In this document: positions 9,991 through 18,582 of the stretch, one piece after another
Numbering within the stretch: the first letter of the stretch is position 1
How the letters are laid out: each line of letters starts with the position of its first letter
Source of the DNA: an uncultured Pelagibacteraceae bacterium
GTDB lineage: Bacteria > Pseudomonadota > Alphaproteobacteria > Pelagibacterales > Pelagibacteraceae
DNA length: 39,779 nucleotides
Assembly: GCA_902600635.1 (NCBI GenBank)
Contig: CACKKE010000005.1
Coordinates: 1 to 39,779 of the forward strand
Direction of reading: 5' to 3'
Notes under the pieces: model-generated
Seen by the model: the letters and a program-made list of their open reading frames with translations, nothing else
Told to the model about the DNA's origin: nothing
Databases searched by the model: none
Made by a program: the position numbers and the translations under genes

Positions 9991-10848
9991 TTATTTGAAA
10001 AAATTTTTCACTTTTTCAAAAATATTATTATTTTTTCTAACTCTATTTTTATGAAATTTTTTATTAAATTTATTATACTCTATGTTTTTCCAAATTTTAT
10101 TATTAGATGAAATTGCTATGTAACAAGCATTTCTAGAACCATCAATTTTGGTTACAGGATTTACATCATGAAAACTTATGTTGGATTGTAAACTTGCTAC
10201 TAATGAATTTGGTTTAGGTTTTATTACATTAGTAATTTCAAGAGTGTCATTCACTTTTTTCCATATTCTTAGTTCTCCACCCTCAATATGTTTGTACCCA
10301 CCAAAATATAATAAAATAGATATTAGTCTCTGGGGGTTATCAACATGAATTCCTTTACCTCCAGTGCTTTTTCCATATCCTATTGTCCCCATACCTAAAT
10401 CAAGTCTTGGATATAAAATATCATCTAGTGAATTTTCCACTATATCTGTTTTCGATAAAATTTTTTCAGTTTCAAAAGGATCAGACTTAATTTGATATTT
10501 AAGTATATTTTTTAAGTTTTTTTTTTTTATTTCTGTCTCAATGCTATCTTTAAATAGTTTAATAAAATAGTTAATAAAATAATCGCTATATATATAATTA
10601 TGTAACTCTTTGTACTCAGTTTCGTTTTTGATTAATTGGTCATACAATTTATCTTTGAATGATGTATCATAATTCATTCTATTAATCTTATTTTTTTGAT
10701 TTTTAAAATCAATTTCGGATGGAAATTTTTTTTCTATATTTTGGTAAAATTCTTTTTCAAAAAAGTCCTCTATTACAATGTAATGATAAGGATCTTTATA
10801 ATATGTTAATTTAAAATTTCTATTTATAAAATTCATATTTATTCCCAT
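9991..10848 (-). CDS. 2-oxoglutarate/Fe(II)-dependent oxygenase (prolyl-4-hydroxylase-like)
   Basis: 'YIVIEDFFEKEFYQNI', 'KGIHVDNPQRLISILLYF' (HxD), 'GGELRIW', distal His and Arg in 'ISFHDVNPVTKIDGSRNACYIAIS'. Confidence 0.8.
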   Translation of the reverse strand: MGINMNFINRNFKLTYYKDPYHYIVIEDFFEKEFYQNIEKKFPSEIDFKNQKNKINRMNYDTSFKDKLYDQLIKNETEYKELHNYIYSDYFINYFIKLFKDSIETEIKKKNLKNILKYQIKSDPFETEKILSKTDIVENSLDDILYPRLDLGMGTIGYGKSTGGKGIHVDNPQRLISILLYFGGYKHIEGGELRIWKKVNDTLEITNVIKPKPNSLVASLQSNISFHDVNPVTKIDGSRNACYIAISSNNKIWKNIEYNKFNKKFHKNRVRKNNNIFEKVKNFFK

Positions 10849-11965
10849 CAGAAAAAAACTTTTGTTTTGAAATTTCCCAAAGATTTTTTTTCATCAAAAT
10901 GTCTAAAAATTTTTTATCACTATTCCCAATTCCAAAAATATTTTTTTTTGTTTTTTTAAAGTTGGAAATAAATTTTAAGAAATTAATCTTGTTGAGATCA
11001 TCGACTTCATAATTTTTAATTGTACTTAGCTTCAATCTTTTGTATTGCCTGTCTCCAATATTAATTGAAGGTATGTTAAACATTGGTGCCTCATAAATTG
11101 CAGAACTTGAATTTCCAATAATAAATTCTGAATTTTTAAGTAAAGTAAGAAAACTTTCAAATCTTAAACTTTTTAAAACTTTAAAGTTTTTATTTTTTAA
11201 ATTATTATAAATATTTATGATTTGATTACTTCCAGGATCATTATTTGGATAAATTACTACAATCTTTTTATTTAAAGTTTCAATAAAATTAATTAGTTTT
11301 TGAGTATCTTTTTTAATTGAAAAAACTTTAGAAGTTACAGGATGCCAAAGTAAAATTCCATATCTGTTAAAATTAATTGAATATCTTTTCTTAACATAAT
11401 TAATAGTAGGAAGTTTTTTTTTTGTAATGATATCGATATCAGGTGAGCCTATATTAAATATACTTTTTTTATTTTCTCCCATTTTCAAAACTCTTTTATA
11501 TGCAGAGTTAGATCCTACAAAATGAATATGACTTAATTTTGTTACAGCATGTCTTATGGTATCATCAATAGTGCCTGATACCTCTCCACCTTCAATATGT
11601 GCTGTAAGAATATGATTTAGGGATCCCACCAAGGCGCAACTCAAGGCTTCCACACGATCACCATGAATAACGATTAGATCAGGATTTAATTTTCTTACTA
11701 CATCGGAAAATTTTTTTGTAGTTTTGGTAAGTATTAACTCTAATCTATCATTCAAAGATTGGTTTTTAAATTTTATAACATTTTTTTTGAAAGATTTTAA
11801 AACTTCTCTATACGTATTTCCAAATTTACCAATCATATGCATGCCTGTGATGACTATGTAAACTTTAAAATTTTTTCTTTTTTTAGTTATTTTTATTAAA
11901 GATTTAAGTTTACCAAAATCCGCTCTTGTGGATGTAACAAAAATAATTTTTTTATTTAAAATCAT
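10820..11965 (-). CDS. neuC: UDP-N-acetylglucosamine 2-epimerase (hydrolysing), NeuC family
   Basis: 'TSTRADFGKLKSLI', 'VIHGDRVEALSCALVGSL', 'AHIEGGEVSGTIDDTIRHAVTKLSHIHFVG', 'IGNSSSAIYEAP'. Confidence 0.92.
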   Translation of the reverse strand: MILNKKIIFVTSTRADFGKLKSLIKITKKRKNFKVYIVITGMHMIGKFGNTYREVLKSFKKNVIKFKNQSLNDRLELILTKTTKKFSDVVRKLNPDLIVIHGDRVEALSCALVGSLNHILTAHIEGGEVSGTIDDTIRHAVTKLSHIHFVGSNSAYKRVLKMGENKKSIFNIGSPDIDIITKKKLPTINYVKKRYSINFNRYGILLWHPVTSKVFSIKKDTQKLINFIETLNKKIVVIYPNNDPGSNQIINIYNNLKNKNFKVLKSLRFESFLTLLKNSEFIIGNSSSAIYEAPMFNIPSINIGDRQYKRLKLSTIKNYEVDDLNKINFLKFISNFKKTKKNIFGIGNSDKKFLDILMKKNLWEISKQKFFSDGNKYEFYK

Positions 11966-12986
11966 TTTTTTTTATTTGTATATTTTTTTTAATGATTTTT
12001 ACCGCTTTTTTACCATACAGATTTTTCAACTTATCAGAAGTAAAATGACCAGTGCCTGGTCTCATTACCCATATATTTTTTTTGGAAAATCTTTCACCTT
12101 TAAGTATTTTTCTAGTACTAACTACAGAGGCAAATGCAAACCTTCTTGTTACCTCCTCTTCTTTGAGTAACTTATTTTTGTTGCCTTTAATTTGAATCGG
12201 TATTCTATTCGATAGATTAATAAGTTCTTTTAGTTGATTTTGATCTATAGAAGACGAAATATCTGGTCCTTTTAAATTCATTTTACTCACAAAATGTTTT
12301 TCAATAATTTTAGCTCCAAAAGATAAAGCAATTGTCGATGATAATAAATCTCCAGTATGATCTGATAAACCTATTATAGTTTTTGGGAATATTTTTTTCA
12401 ATTGCGAGATACTATTAAGTCTTAGATGTTTATCGCTAGTTGGATAGATATTTGTTGTATGGAGTAAAGCAAATTTTGTTTTTCTTTTTTTTAAAAAAAG
12501 AAAAGTTTTTTTTACTTGTCTGAGATTATGTAGTCCAGTGCTTACAATTAAAGGTTTTTTAAATTTTGAAACATAATCTAATAAAGGGTAATTGCTCATC
12601 TCTCCAGATCCAATCTTAAATGCTGATACGCCAAATTTAATTAGTCTATCAACTGCATTTCTAGAGAAAGGGGTGCTCAAAAAAATCATTCCTTTTTTTT
12701 CAACATATCTAAATAATTTAAATTCCTCCTCCTTATTTAATGAATTTTTTTTTATTATTGAAAAAATATCATTTTTTGAATTTCCAGGCCTAATTTTTTT
12801 TGCTTCTTCAGACATTTCATCATCAATAGTATGGGTTTGATGTTTTATAATTTCTGCGCCTGAATTCTTTGCTGCATCTACAATTTTAAATGCTGTCTCA
12901 ATTTTTCCCCCATGATTAATTCCAATTTCTGGTATAATTAATGGTTTAGAATTATTACTTATAATTCTATTTTTAATTTTTATCAT
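11952..12986 (-). CDS. neuB: N-acetylneuraminate/legionaminate synthase family (NeuB) with SAF-like C-terminus
   Basis: 'IPEIGINHGGKIETAFKIVDAAKNSGAEIIKHQTH', 'FLSTPFSRNAVDRL', 'FKIGSGEMSNYPLL', 'IGLSDHTGDLLSSTIALSFGAKIIEKHF'. Confidence 0.93.
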   Translation of the reverse strand: MIKIKNRIISNNSKPLIIPEIGINHGGKIETAFKIVDAAKNSGAEIIKHQTHTIDDEMSEEAKKIRPGNSKNDIFSIIKKNSLNKEEEFKLFRYVEKKGMIFLSTPFSRNAVDRLIKFGVSAFKIGSGEMSNYPLLDYVSKFKKPLIVSTGLHNLRQVKKTFLFLKKRKTKFALLHTTNIYPTSDKHLRLNSISQLKKIFPKTIIGLSDHTGDLLSSTIALSFGAKIIEKHFVSKMNLKGPDISSSIDQNQLKELINLSNRIPIQIKGNKNKLLKEEEVTRRFAFASVVSTRKILKGERFSKKNIWVMRPGTGHFTSDKLKNLYGKKAVKIIKKNIQIKKNDFK

Positions 12987-12995
12987 TAAATATTA

Positions 12996-13652
12996 TTAAA
13001 ATCGCTTTATTATAAAACTCGGCACTTTGTAGAAACTCATTTTTTTTAACTCAAGTTTTTTGTTTTTTTTCAAAAAATTGTCTACAACTTTTGTAGCTCC
13101 TTCAACTGTACCATAGTCATCTACAAGAATGATACCATTTTTTACAATTCTATCTTTAAGTTTGTTTAGCACAAAATTTGTTGAGTCAAAAACATCCATA
13201 TCCAAATGAAGAAGAGATATTCTCAAGTTTGGATTTTTGTTAATAAATTTATTGAGAGTTTTCAAAACATTTCCCTCAACTAACTCAAAGTTATCGAATT
13301 TTTTGTTAACTAAAATTTTATCAAGATTTTGTTTTGATATTGGTTTACCTGCATCCAGTGTAAACTCTCTTTTTAATTTTCTGTCACCTTTTCTTCTCTG
13401 TGCTGGGAAATTTTTAAATGTATCAAATCCATAGATTTTTCTGGAGAAATTATTTTCTATTATTGATCTAAATGTTAAAAATCTTATTAAACTGTTACCT
13501 TTGAAAACACCAAATTCAAGAATATCACCAGGTAAGTTTTTTATTAATTTAAATATTTCATATTGATAAATAAGTTTTCCTATTCTTGAAATATCAGTTT
13601 TTTGATGAAAAATATTTTCAGCTTCCCAAACAGATATGTTATTTTTTTTCAT
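12996..13652 (-). CDS. TylF/macrocin O-methyltransferase-like SAM methyltransferase
   Basis: 'GDILEFGVFKGNSLIRFL', 'IYGFDTFKNFP', 'LLHLDMDVFDSTNFVLNKL', 'GIILVDDYGTVEGATKVVDNF'. Confidence 0.85.
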   Translation of the reverse strand: MKKNNISVWEAENIFHQKTDISRIGKLIYQYEIFKLIKNLPGDILEFGVFKGNSLIRFLTFRSIIENNFSRKIYGFDTFKNFPAQRRKGDRKLKREFTLDAGKPISKQNLDKILVNKKFDNFELVEGNVLKTLNKFINKNPNLRISLLHLDMDVFDSTNFVLNKLKDRIVKNGIILVDDYGTVEGATKVVDNFLKKNKKLELKKMSFYKVPSFIIKRF

Positions 13653-13722
13653 ATTTTTATGTAAAAGAAATAATAAATAATTTATCCTTTTTTTTTCTTC
13701 ATTTGTAAACTATAAAAAATTT

Positions 13723-14673
13723 ATGTCTAAGATTGAGATAATTATGTATCATTACGTTAGAAGCAAAAACTACTCTAAGTATAAAAAATTAAATTATCTT
13801 GATTTTAAATCATTTAAAAAACAATTAGATTATCTTGAAGACAACTATAATGTCTTAGATCCATCTATATTAACTCAAAAAAAAACAAACATTCCAAAAA
13901 AGTCATGTATTTTAACTTTTGATGATGGATATAAAGACCATATAGATTTTGTTTTTCCGGAGCTAAAAAAAAGAGGGATTAAGGGTATTTTTTTTCCAAC
14001 TGGCATCACAACTTTAGAAAATAAGATACTTGATACGAATTTAGTTCAACATATTCTCTCAGTAAATAAAAATAAATATCTTTTAATTAAAGAGGTCGAA
14101 ACTCTGTGTATGGAAAATGGATTAAGTAAAATAGATTTTTATAAAAAATATATGAAGTATTCTGTGAATCCAAAAAAAAAATCTACAAAACCAACGAATA
14201 GATATGACGATCAAAATACAATCTTTTTGAAAAGAATTTTACAATTTGGTTTAGAGAAAAGTTTAAGAGAAAAAATTGTAAAAATTTTATTTAAGAAATA
14301 TATAAAAATTCCAATTAACAAATTTTCAAAAAATTTTTATCTTAATAAAGATGATATAAACAAATTACTAGATAATGAAATGATGATTGGATCACATACT
14401 TTTAACCATGTTTGGCTTGGTTACTTATCTAAACAAGAGCAATTTAAAGAAATTAAACAATCAATTGAGTTTTTGAATTATTTTAAAGTTTCCACAAATA
14501 ATTGGGTAATGTGTTATCCTTTTGGATCTTACAATTCAAATACTATAAATGTTCTCAAGAAACTTAATTGCTCAAGCGCTGTTACAACTAAATCAAAAAT
14601 TGCAGATTTAAATGCAAAAAAAATATTTGAACTTCCACGAAAAGATACTAATGATTACAAAGATCTTTATTAG
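13723..14673 (+). CDS. Polysaccharide deacetylase (NodB-homology)
   Basis: 'MYHYVRSKN', 'CILTFDDGYKDHIDFVFPELKKRGIKGIFFPTG', 'MIGSHTFNHVWLGYLS', 'CYPFGSYN'. Confidence 0.9.
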   Translation: MSKIEIIMYHYVRSKNYSKYKKLNYLDFKSFKKQLDYLEDNYNVLDPSILTQKKTNIPKKSCILTFDDGYKDHIDFVFPELKKRGIKGIFFPTGITTLENKILDTNLVQHILSVNKNKYLLIKEVETLCMENGLSKIDFYKKYMKYSVNPKKKSTKPTNRYDDQNTIFLKRILQFGLEKSLREKIVKILFKKYIKIPINKFSKNFYLNKDDINKLLDNEMMIGSHTFNHVWLGYLSKQEQFKEIKQSIEFLNYFKVSTNNWVMCYPFGSYNSNTINVLKKLNCSSAVTTKSKIADLNAKKIFELPRKDTNDYKDLY

Positions 14674-15710
14674 TTTGGTCTATCTTGGTCACAATCTCCC
14701 TTAAAAAAAATCATTTTTTCTGAGGATGGATAAAAAGCATATCTAAGTTTAATATTCTTTTGTACAAATGGTTTAAAATAGTTTGGTATAATTATTTTTT
14801 TTGTTATTTTTTTTATTTTAAATCCAGAGGAAATTATTTTTTTTTTACTGATACCAAAATTATAAAAATCAATATATTCAAAATTTCTCTCTTCACAAAG
14901 TTTTTGAAAATCATTTGTAAAATTTGATATTTCATCAATACTACCAAAGTATTCAATTAATCTTAAACATTTATAATTAGAAAATTTATCTTCTCTCGAA
15001 ATAAAAAAGCCTCTTAAAAAGTCCTTATTTTTAAGAAATAAAAAATTATACTTGTAAAACTTGTTATGATAATACTTTCTTTTGAAATACTCAAAATTTT
15101 TCTTGTAGATTTTTTCATAATTTTTAACGTTATAAATAAATTTGTAATTAGTTTTAAAGTTTAGATAAAATAATTTCGGTTTTTTTTTTTTAAAATGAGG
15201 TATTTTATTTTTTGCAAAATTTTTTACTAAATTAAAAGTTTTTTTCTTTTTGTTCAAATAATAAAAATGATTTAATTGACCACATTTAAAACCTAAAGCC
15301 TTATAAATTTTATAGGTATGAAAATTACATCCAACAGTTGCTATTGTAAGATTTTTTTGTATTTTTTTTATCATAAAATTTATTAACCTTAAGTTATCAT
15401 TTCCAAAGATTGTTTTATTAGTGCACCACAATGTAAGCCAAACAACTTGGTTTTTTAAAAGAAAAATTTTTTTTAAGTCTGAAACTTTATAATTATTAAA
15501 TAACAATCCAATGGAAGATAAAATTTTTCCTTTTGTTTCAAGGGTTAGAAAATTTAAATTACCTTTCAATTTGTATAATGAGTCAAAAAGTTTTTGATTC
15601 TTTATTAAAACATGTTCTCTTGACCAATTATTTTTCAAATGATCTATTATTTTTCTTCTTCTTTTAATTTTTTGTGGAAAATTTATCTTAATCATCCTCA
15701 ATAATTTCAA
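14670..15710 (-). CDS. GNAT-like acyltransferase candidate, last gene of the FkbH/ACP module
   Basis: 'LNFLTLETKGKILSSIGLLFNN...QVVWLTLWCTNKTIFGNDNLRLINFMIKKIQ' and 'IYKALGFKCGQLNHFYYL' are GNAT-like; C-terminal half unassigned. Confidence 0.5.
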   Translation of the reverse strand: MKLLRMIKINFPQKIKRRRKIIDHLKNNWSREHVLIKNQKLFDSLYKLKGNLNFLTLETKGKILSSIGLLFNNYKVSDLKKIFLLKNQVVWLTLWCTNKTIFGNDNLRLINFMIKKIQKNLTIATVGCNFHTYKIYKALGFKCGQLNHFYYLNKKKKTFNLVKNFAKNKIPHFKKKKPKLFYLNFKTNYKFIYNVKNYEKIYKKNFEYFKRKYYHNKFYKYNFLFLKNKDFLRGFFISREDKFSNYKCLRLIEYFGSIDEISNFTNDFQKLCEERNFEYIDFYNFGISKKKIISSGFKIKKITKKIIIPNYFKPFVQKNIKLRYAFYPSSEKMIFFKGDCDQDRPN

Positions 15711-16086
15711 TTATAAAATTTAAAGGTGTAAGAAAAAAACAAACTCTTTTTTTCTTAAATGCAATTGCTCTTGTTGGTTTAATCAAAGGTGCGAAACCAT
15801 TTTTTCGAAGATTTATAATTTTTTTATCAAAATTTTTTACTTTGTAAGCAATATGATTCAAAATATTATTATTTTCTTTAATTACTTTTTTAACAGGATT
15901 TTTTTTACCTAATGGACTTACTATTTCATAAATTATATTTGACTTATCTTTGATAAATAAAACTTTCACCCCAAGAGAAGTATCGTAATATACTTTGCTT
16001 ATATTTTTAACTGTTAAAAAACTTAATATCTGCTTTTTTCCATAACTTATACTTTTGGTAAATATCCCTATGTGATGGAATTTCAT
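15688..16086 (-). CDS. VOC-superfamily protein (methylmalonyl-CoA epimerase-like)
   Basis: 'MKFHHIGIFTKSI', 'VIYEIVSPLG'-type region ('NIIYEIVSPLGKKNPV'), 'LNHIAYKVKNFDKKIINLRKNGF', 'VCFFLTPLNFIIEIIE'. Confidence 0.82.
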   Translation of the reverse strand: MKFHHIGIFTKSISYGKKQILSFLTVKNISKVYYDTSLGVKVLFIKDKSNIIYEIVSPLGKKNPVKKVIKENNNILNHIAYKVKNFDKKIINLRKNGFAPLIKPTRAIAFKKKRVCFFLTPLNFIIEIIEDD

Positions 16087-16310
16087 TTTTTTTTAATTTT
16101 ATTAATAATCTGACTTATCTTTTTTAAAGAGGTCATTTCATCTATAGAAAATTTTATTTTAAATTTTTTTTCAACAAGTAATAAAAGATTTAAATGGGCT
16201 AAAGAGTCCCATTTTTTAAAACTACCTACTTTAAGATCGTCAATATTATTTTTAATTCTTTCCTTAGGAAAAGTTTTAATCAAACATTCTCTTAATTTTT
16301 TTTTAATCAT
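16083..16310 (-). CDS. Acyl carrier protein
   Basis: 75 aa; phosphopantetheine site in 'FKKWDSLAHLNLLLLVEKKFKIKFSIDEMTSL'. Confidence 0.85.
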   Translation of the reverse strand: MIKKKLRECLIKTFPKERIKNNIDDLKVGSFKKWDSLAHLNLLLLVEKKFKIKFSIDEMTSLKKISQIINKIKKK

Positions 16311-17955
16311 AAATTTTTATCATTTTATTATTCAATTCCTCTTGCCTTAGTGAATAAACAGAGCTACCAGGACTTTTCCATGAAAATTTTCCATTATCAA
16401 TTTTAAAAGAATGTTTTTTAAAAAAATCTTTACAAATAGTTTTGTTTTTATCAGTTACAATATGTTCACCGTAAATTTTCTTAATTCCTTTTTTTTTACA
16501 AATTTTTTTTATTTCATAAAGCATCCATGTTTCTAAATATCTTCCAAAAACCCTACAGCTAATTAGAAACGTATCTATAAAGATAGAATAATTATCAATT
16601 TTTTTTAAAATCATTAAACCAATTATCCCATGGTCTCCATAAAGATCTTTTAAACTGATCAACTTAATTTCTGTATATTCTTTTTTATTTAATTTGAGAA
16701 TATCATTCATAGAATATCTTTTTGTTCTTAAATTAAATTGATTTGTTTTTTGTGTCATTTGTGAGGCTCTTGCAATATTGTCTTTATTTAAATTTATAAC
16801 TTTTGGTTCAAGTTTTATAGATTTTAAATATTTTATTTCATCTGTGGCAATTTTTTTTTCATCAATAAATTTTGATCTAATTTTGTATTGTTTAATTTTA
16901 TTTTTGTCCTCTTTTGTAACTTTTATTTTTGAAAAAAGTTCAAAATTTTCTATTTGAGTTGGCCAATTTATTATGTTTTGATCAGGTTCAACTACGTATA
17001 CTTCTGGTAAAAACTTTTTAACCTTATTTCTTTCTAATGGATTATCATCCCAAAAAACAATACTATCCAAGGACAAATTTAAATCTTTAGCTATTTCTTT
17101 TATGTTTAAATATTTTTCTTTCCAATTAACTTTTATAGATACTAAGTCATTTTTCGATATTTGCATTTGTTTGTGATTATTGAAAACTTCCATTACATCC
17201 TTGGTGTTATTTTTACTTGATATACATAAAAGCACACCTTGTTGAGATAATTTTTTGATTTTCCTCTGAAAATCAACATATGCTTTACCTATTCCGTCTT
17301 GACCTAATAAAATATTATTAATTCCATCTTCACCAACTATTCCTCCCCATAATGTATTATCGCAATCAAGCACTAATACTTTTTTTGGGGTCGTTATAAA
17401 TTTAGTTAAAATTTTTTTTAGTGATGTGGCAATTAGTTCATGACCATAAGAACTTAACCTACAGTTTGCAAGATACCAATTTCTTTTATCGAATATGTTT
17501 TTATTTGAATTTTCAAAAATAGAATTAAAATTAAGTAAAATAAAATTTGAGTGTTTTTTACTTAAAAATAATAATTTATCATATAAATTTTCAAAATTCT
17601 CATCAATCATATTTTTCGTAGACAAATAATCAAAAATATTTTCACCTCTTTGGTTTATAAGAAATAAAATTAGTGGTGATGAAGAGTTCCTTAATCTAAA
17701 TTTTACTAAATTAATAATGGAATCATTTATCTTTTTTAAATCTTTATTTTTGTAATTTTTATTTTCGTCAATTAAATCGTTAATAAAAATTGCAGTAAAT
17801 AATGTATTTTCTTTAGGAGAATTATAAAAACCTTGGGTAAAATTATTAACAAATTTAAAATCCAATTTATTTGTGAAAGAAAATTTTTCGTTCCAAGCAT
17901 AATGATTAGGAATTAAATAAGATGTGCTAGAAATACTGATTTTGTTTTGAGCCAT
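16303..17955 (-). CDS. FkbH-like HAD-IIIC family protein (glyceryl-ACP-forming type)
   Basis: 'VLVLDCDNTLWGGIVGEDGINNILLGQDG', 'FQRKIKKLSQQGVLLCISSKNN', 'VFWDDNPLERNKVKKFLPEV', 'KTNQFNLRTKRY'. Confidence 0.93.
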   Translation of the reverse strand: MAQNKISISSTSYLIPNHYAWNEKFSFTNKLDFKFVNNFTQGFYNSPKENTLFTAIFINDLIDENKNYKNKDLKKINDSIINLVKFRLRNSSSPLILFLINQRGENIFDYLSTKNMIDENFENLYDKLLFLSKKHSNFILLNFNSIFENSNKNIFDKRNWYLANCRLSSYGHELIATSLKKILTKFITTPKKVLVLDCDNTLWGGIVGEDGINNILLGQDGIGKAYVDFQRKIKKLSQQGVLLCISSKNNTKDVMEVFNNHKQMQISKNDLVSIKVNWKEKYLNIKEIAKDLNLSLDSIVFWDDNPLERNKVKKFLPEVYVVEPDQNIINWPTQIENFELFSKIKVTKEDKNKIKQYKIRSKFIDEKKIATDEIKYLKSIKLEPKVINLNKDNIARASQMTQKTNQFNLRTKRYSMNDILKLNKKEYTEIKLISLKDLYGDHGIIGLMILKKIDNYSIFIDTFLISCRVFGRYLETWMLYEIKKICKKKGIKKIYGEHIVTDKNKTICKDFFKKHSFKIDNGKFSWKSPGSSVYSLRQEELNNKMIKIYD

Positions 17956-18578
17956 TAATTTTTTAAATCTGAATAATTGTCGATGTCTAATGAATATTTT
18001 TTTTTTGTAATATATACGTTTTGGGGTGTTTCGTATATTGAATTTTTATTAATTAACAAATTAACTTTGAACAAGTAAATGTTTCCATTAAAAGAAAGAT
18101 CTTTAATTTTAAGAAATTTTTTTTTATTTAATATATTAATTTTTTTTTTTATTGCTGTTTTTCCTAAATAATTTGAAACTGAATGAATAGAACTTAACTT
18201 ATATTTTTTTGCATAATATAACATTTGATGAATATCTCTTTGATTTCTAAGGGGACTAGTTGGTTGTAACAATAAAATATATTGTTTTTTTGAAATTTTA
18301 TATTTTTTTATTAAATACTTCAAAACACTTTCTGATTTTGTCGAGGATAAAGCTAATTTTTTTGGTCTATTATCAATTAAAAATTTTTTAGAAAATTTTG
18401 TAGAAAAATTTCTAATTTTTTCGGAATCAGATGAAACTATAATTTTTTTAACTCTTTTGAGCTTTAATGATTGTTTTAATGTCCAGTAAATTAAAGGTTT
18501 ACCTTTAAAATTTGACAAATTTTTGTTAATTATTCTCTTTGAATTTTTTCTAGCTAATATAACACAATTAAATATCAT
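17955..18578 (-). CDS. neuA: Acylneuraminate cytidylyltransferase (NeuA family)
   Basis: 'VILARKNSKRIINKNLSNFKGKPLIYWTLKQSL', 'IIVSSDSEKI', 'YILLLQPTSPLRNQRDI'. Confidence 0.9.
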   Translation of the reverse strand: MIFNCVILARKNSKRIINKNLSNFKGKPLIYWTLKQSLKLKRVKKIIVSSDSEKIRNFSTKFSKKFLIDNRPKKLALSSTKSESVLKYLIKKYKISKKQYILLLQPTSPLRNQRDIHQMLYYAKKYKLSSIHSVSNYLGKTAIKKKINILNKKKFLKIKDLSFNGNIYLFKVNLLINKNSIYETPQNVYITKKKYSLDIDNYSDLKN

Positions 18579-18582
18579 TATT

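Noticed and set aside
11928-12840. Plus-strand ORFs 11928..12170 and 12592..12840
   Set aside because: Antisense to neuB/neuC; sequences read as low-complexity antisense products.
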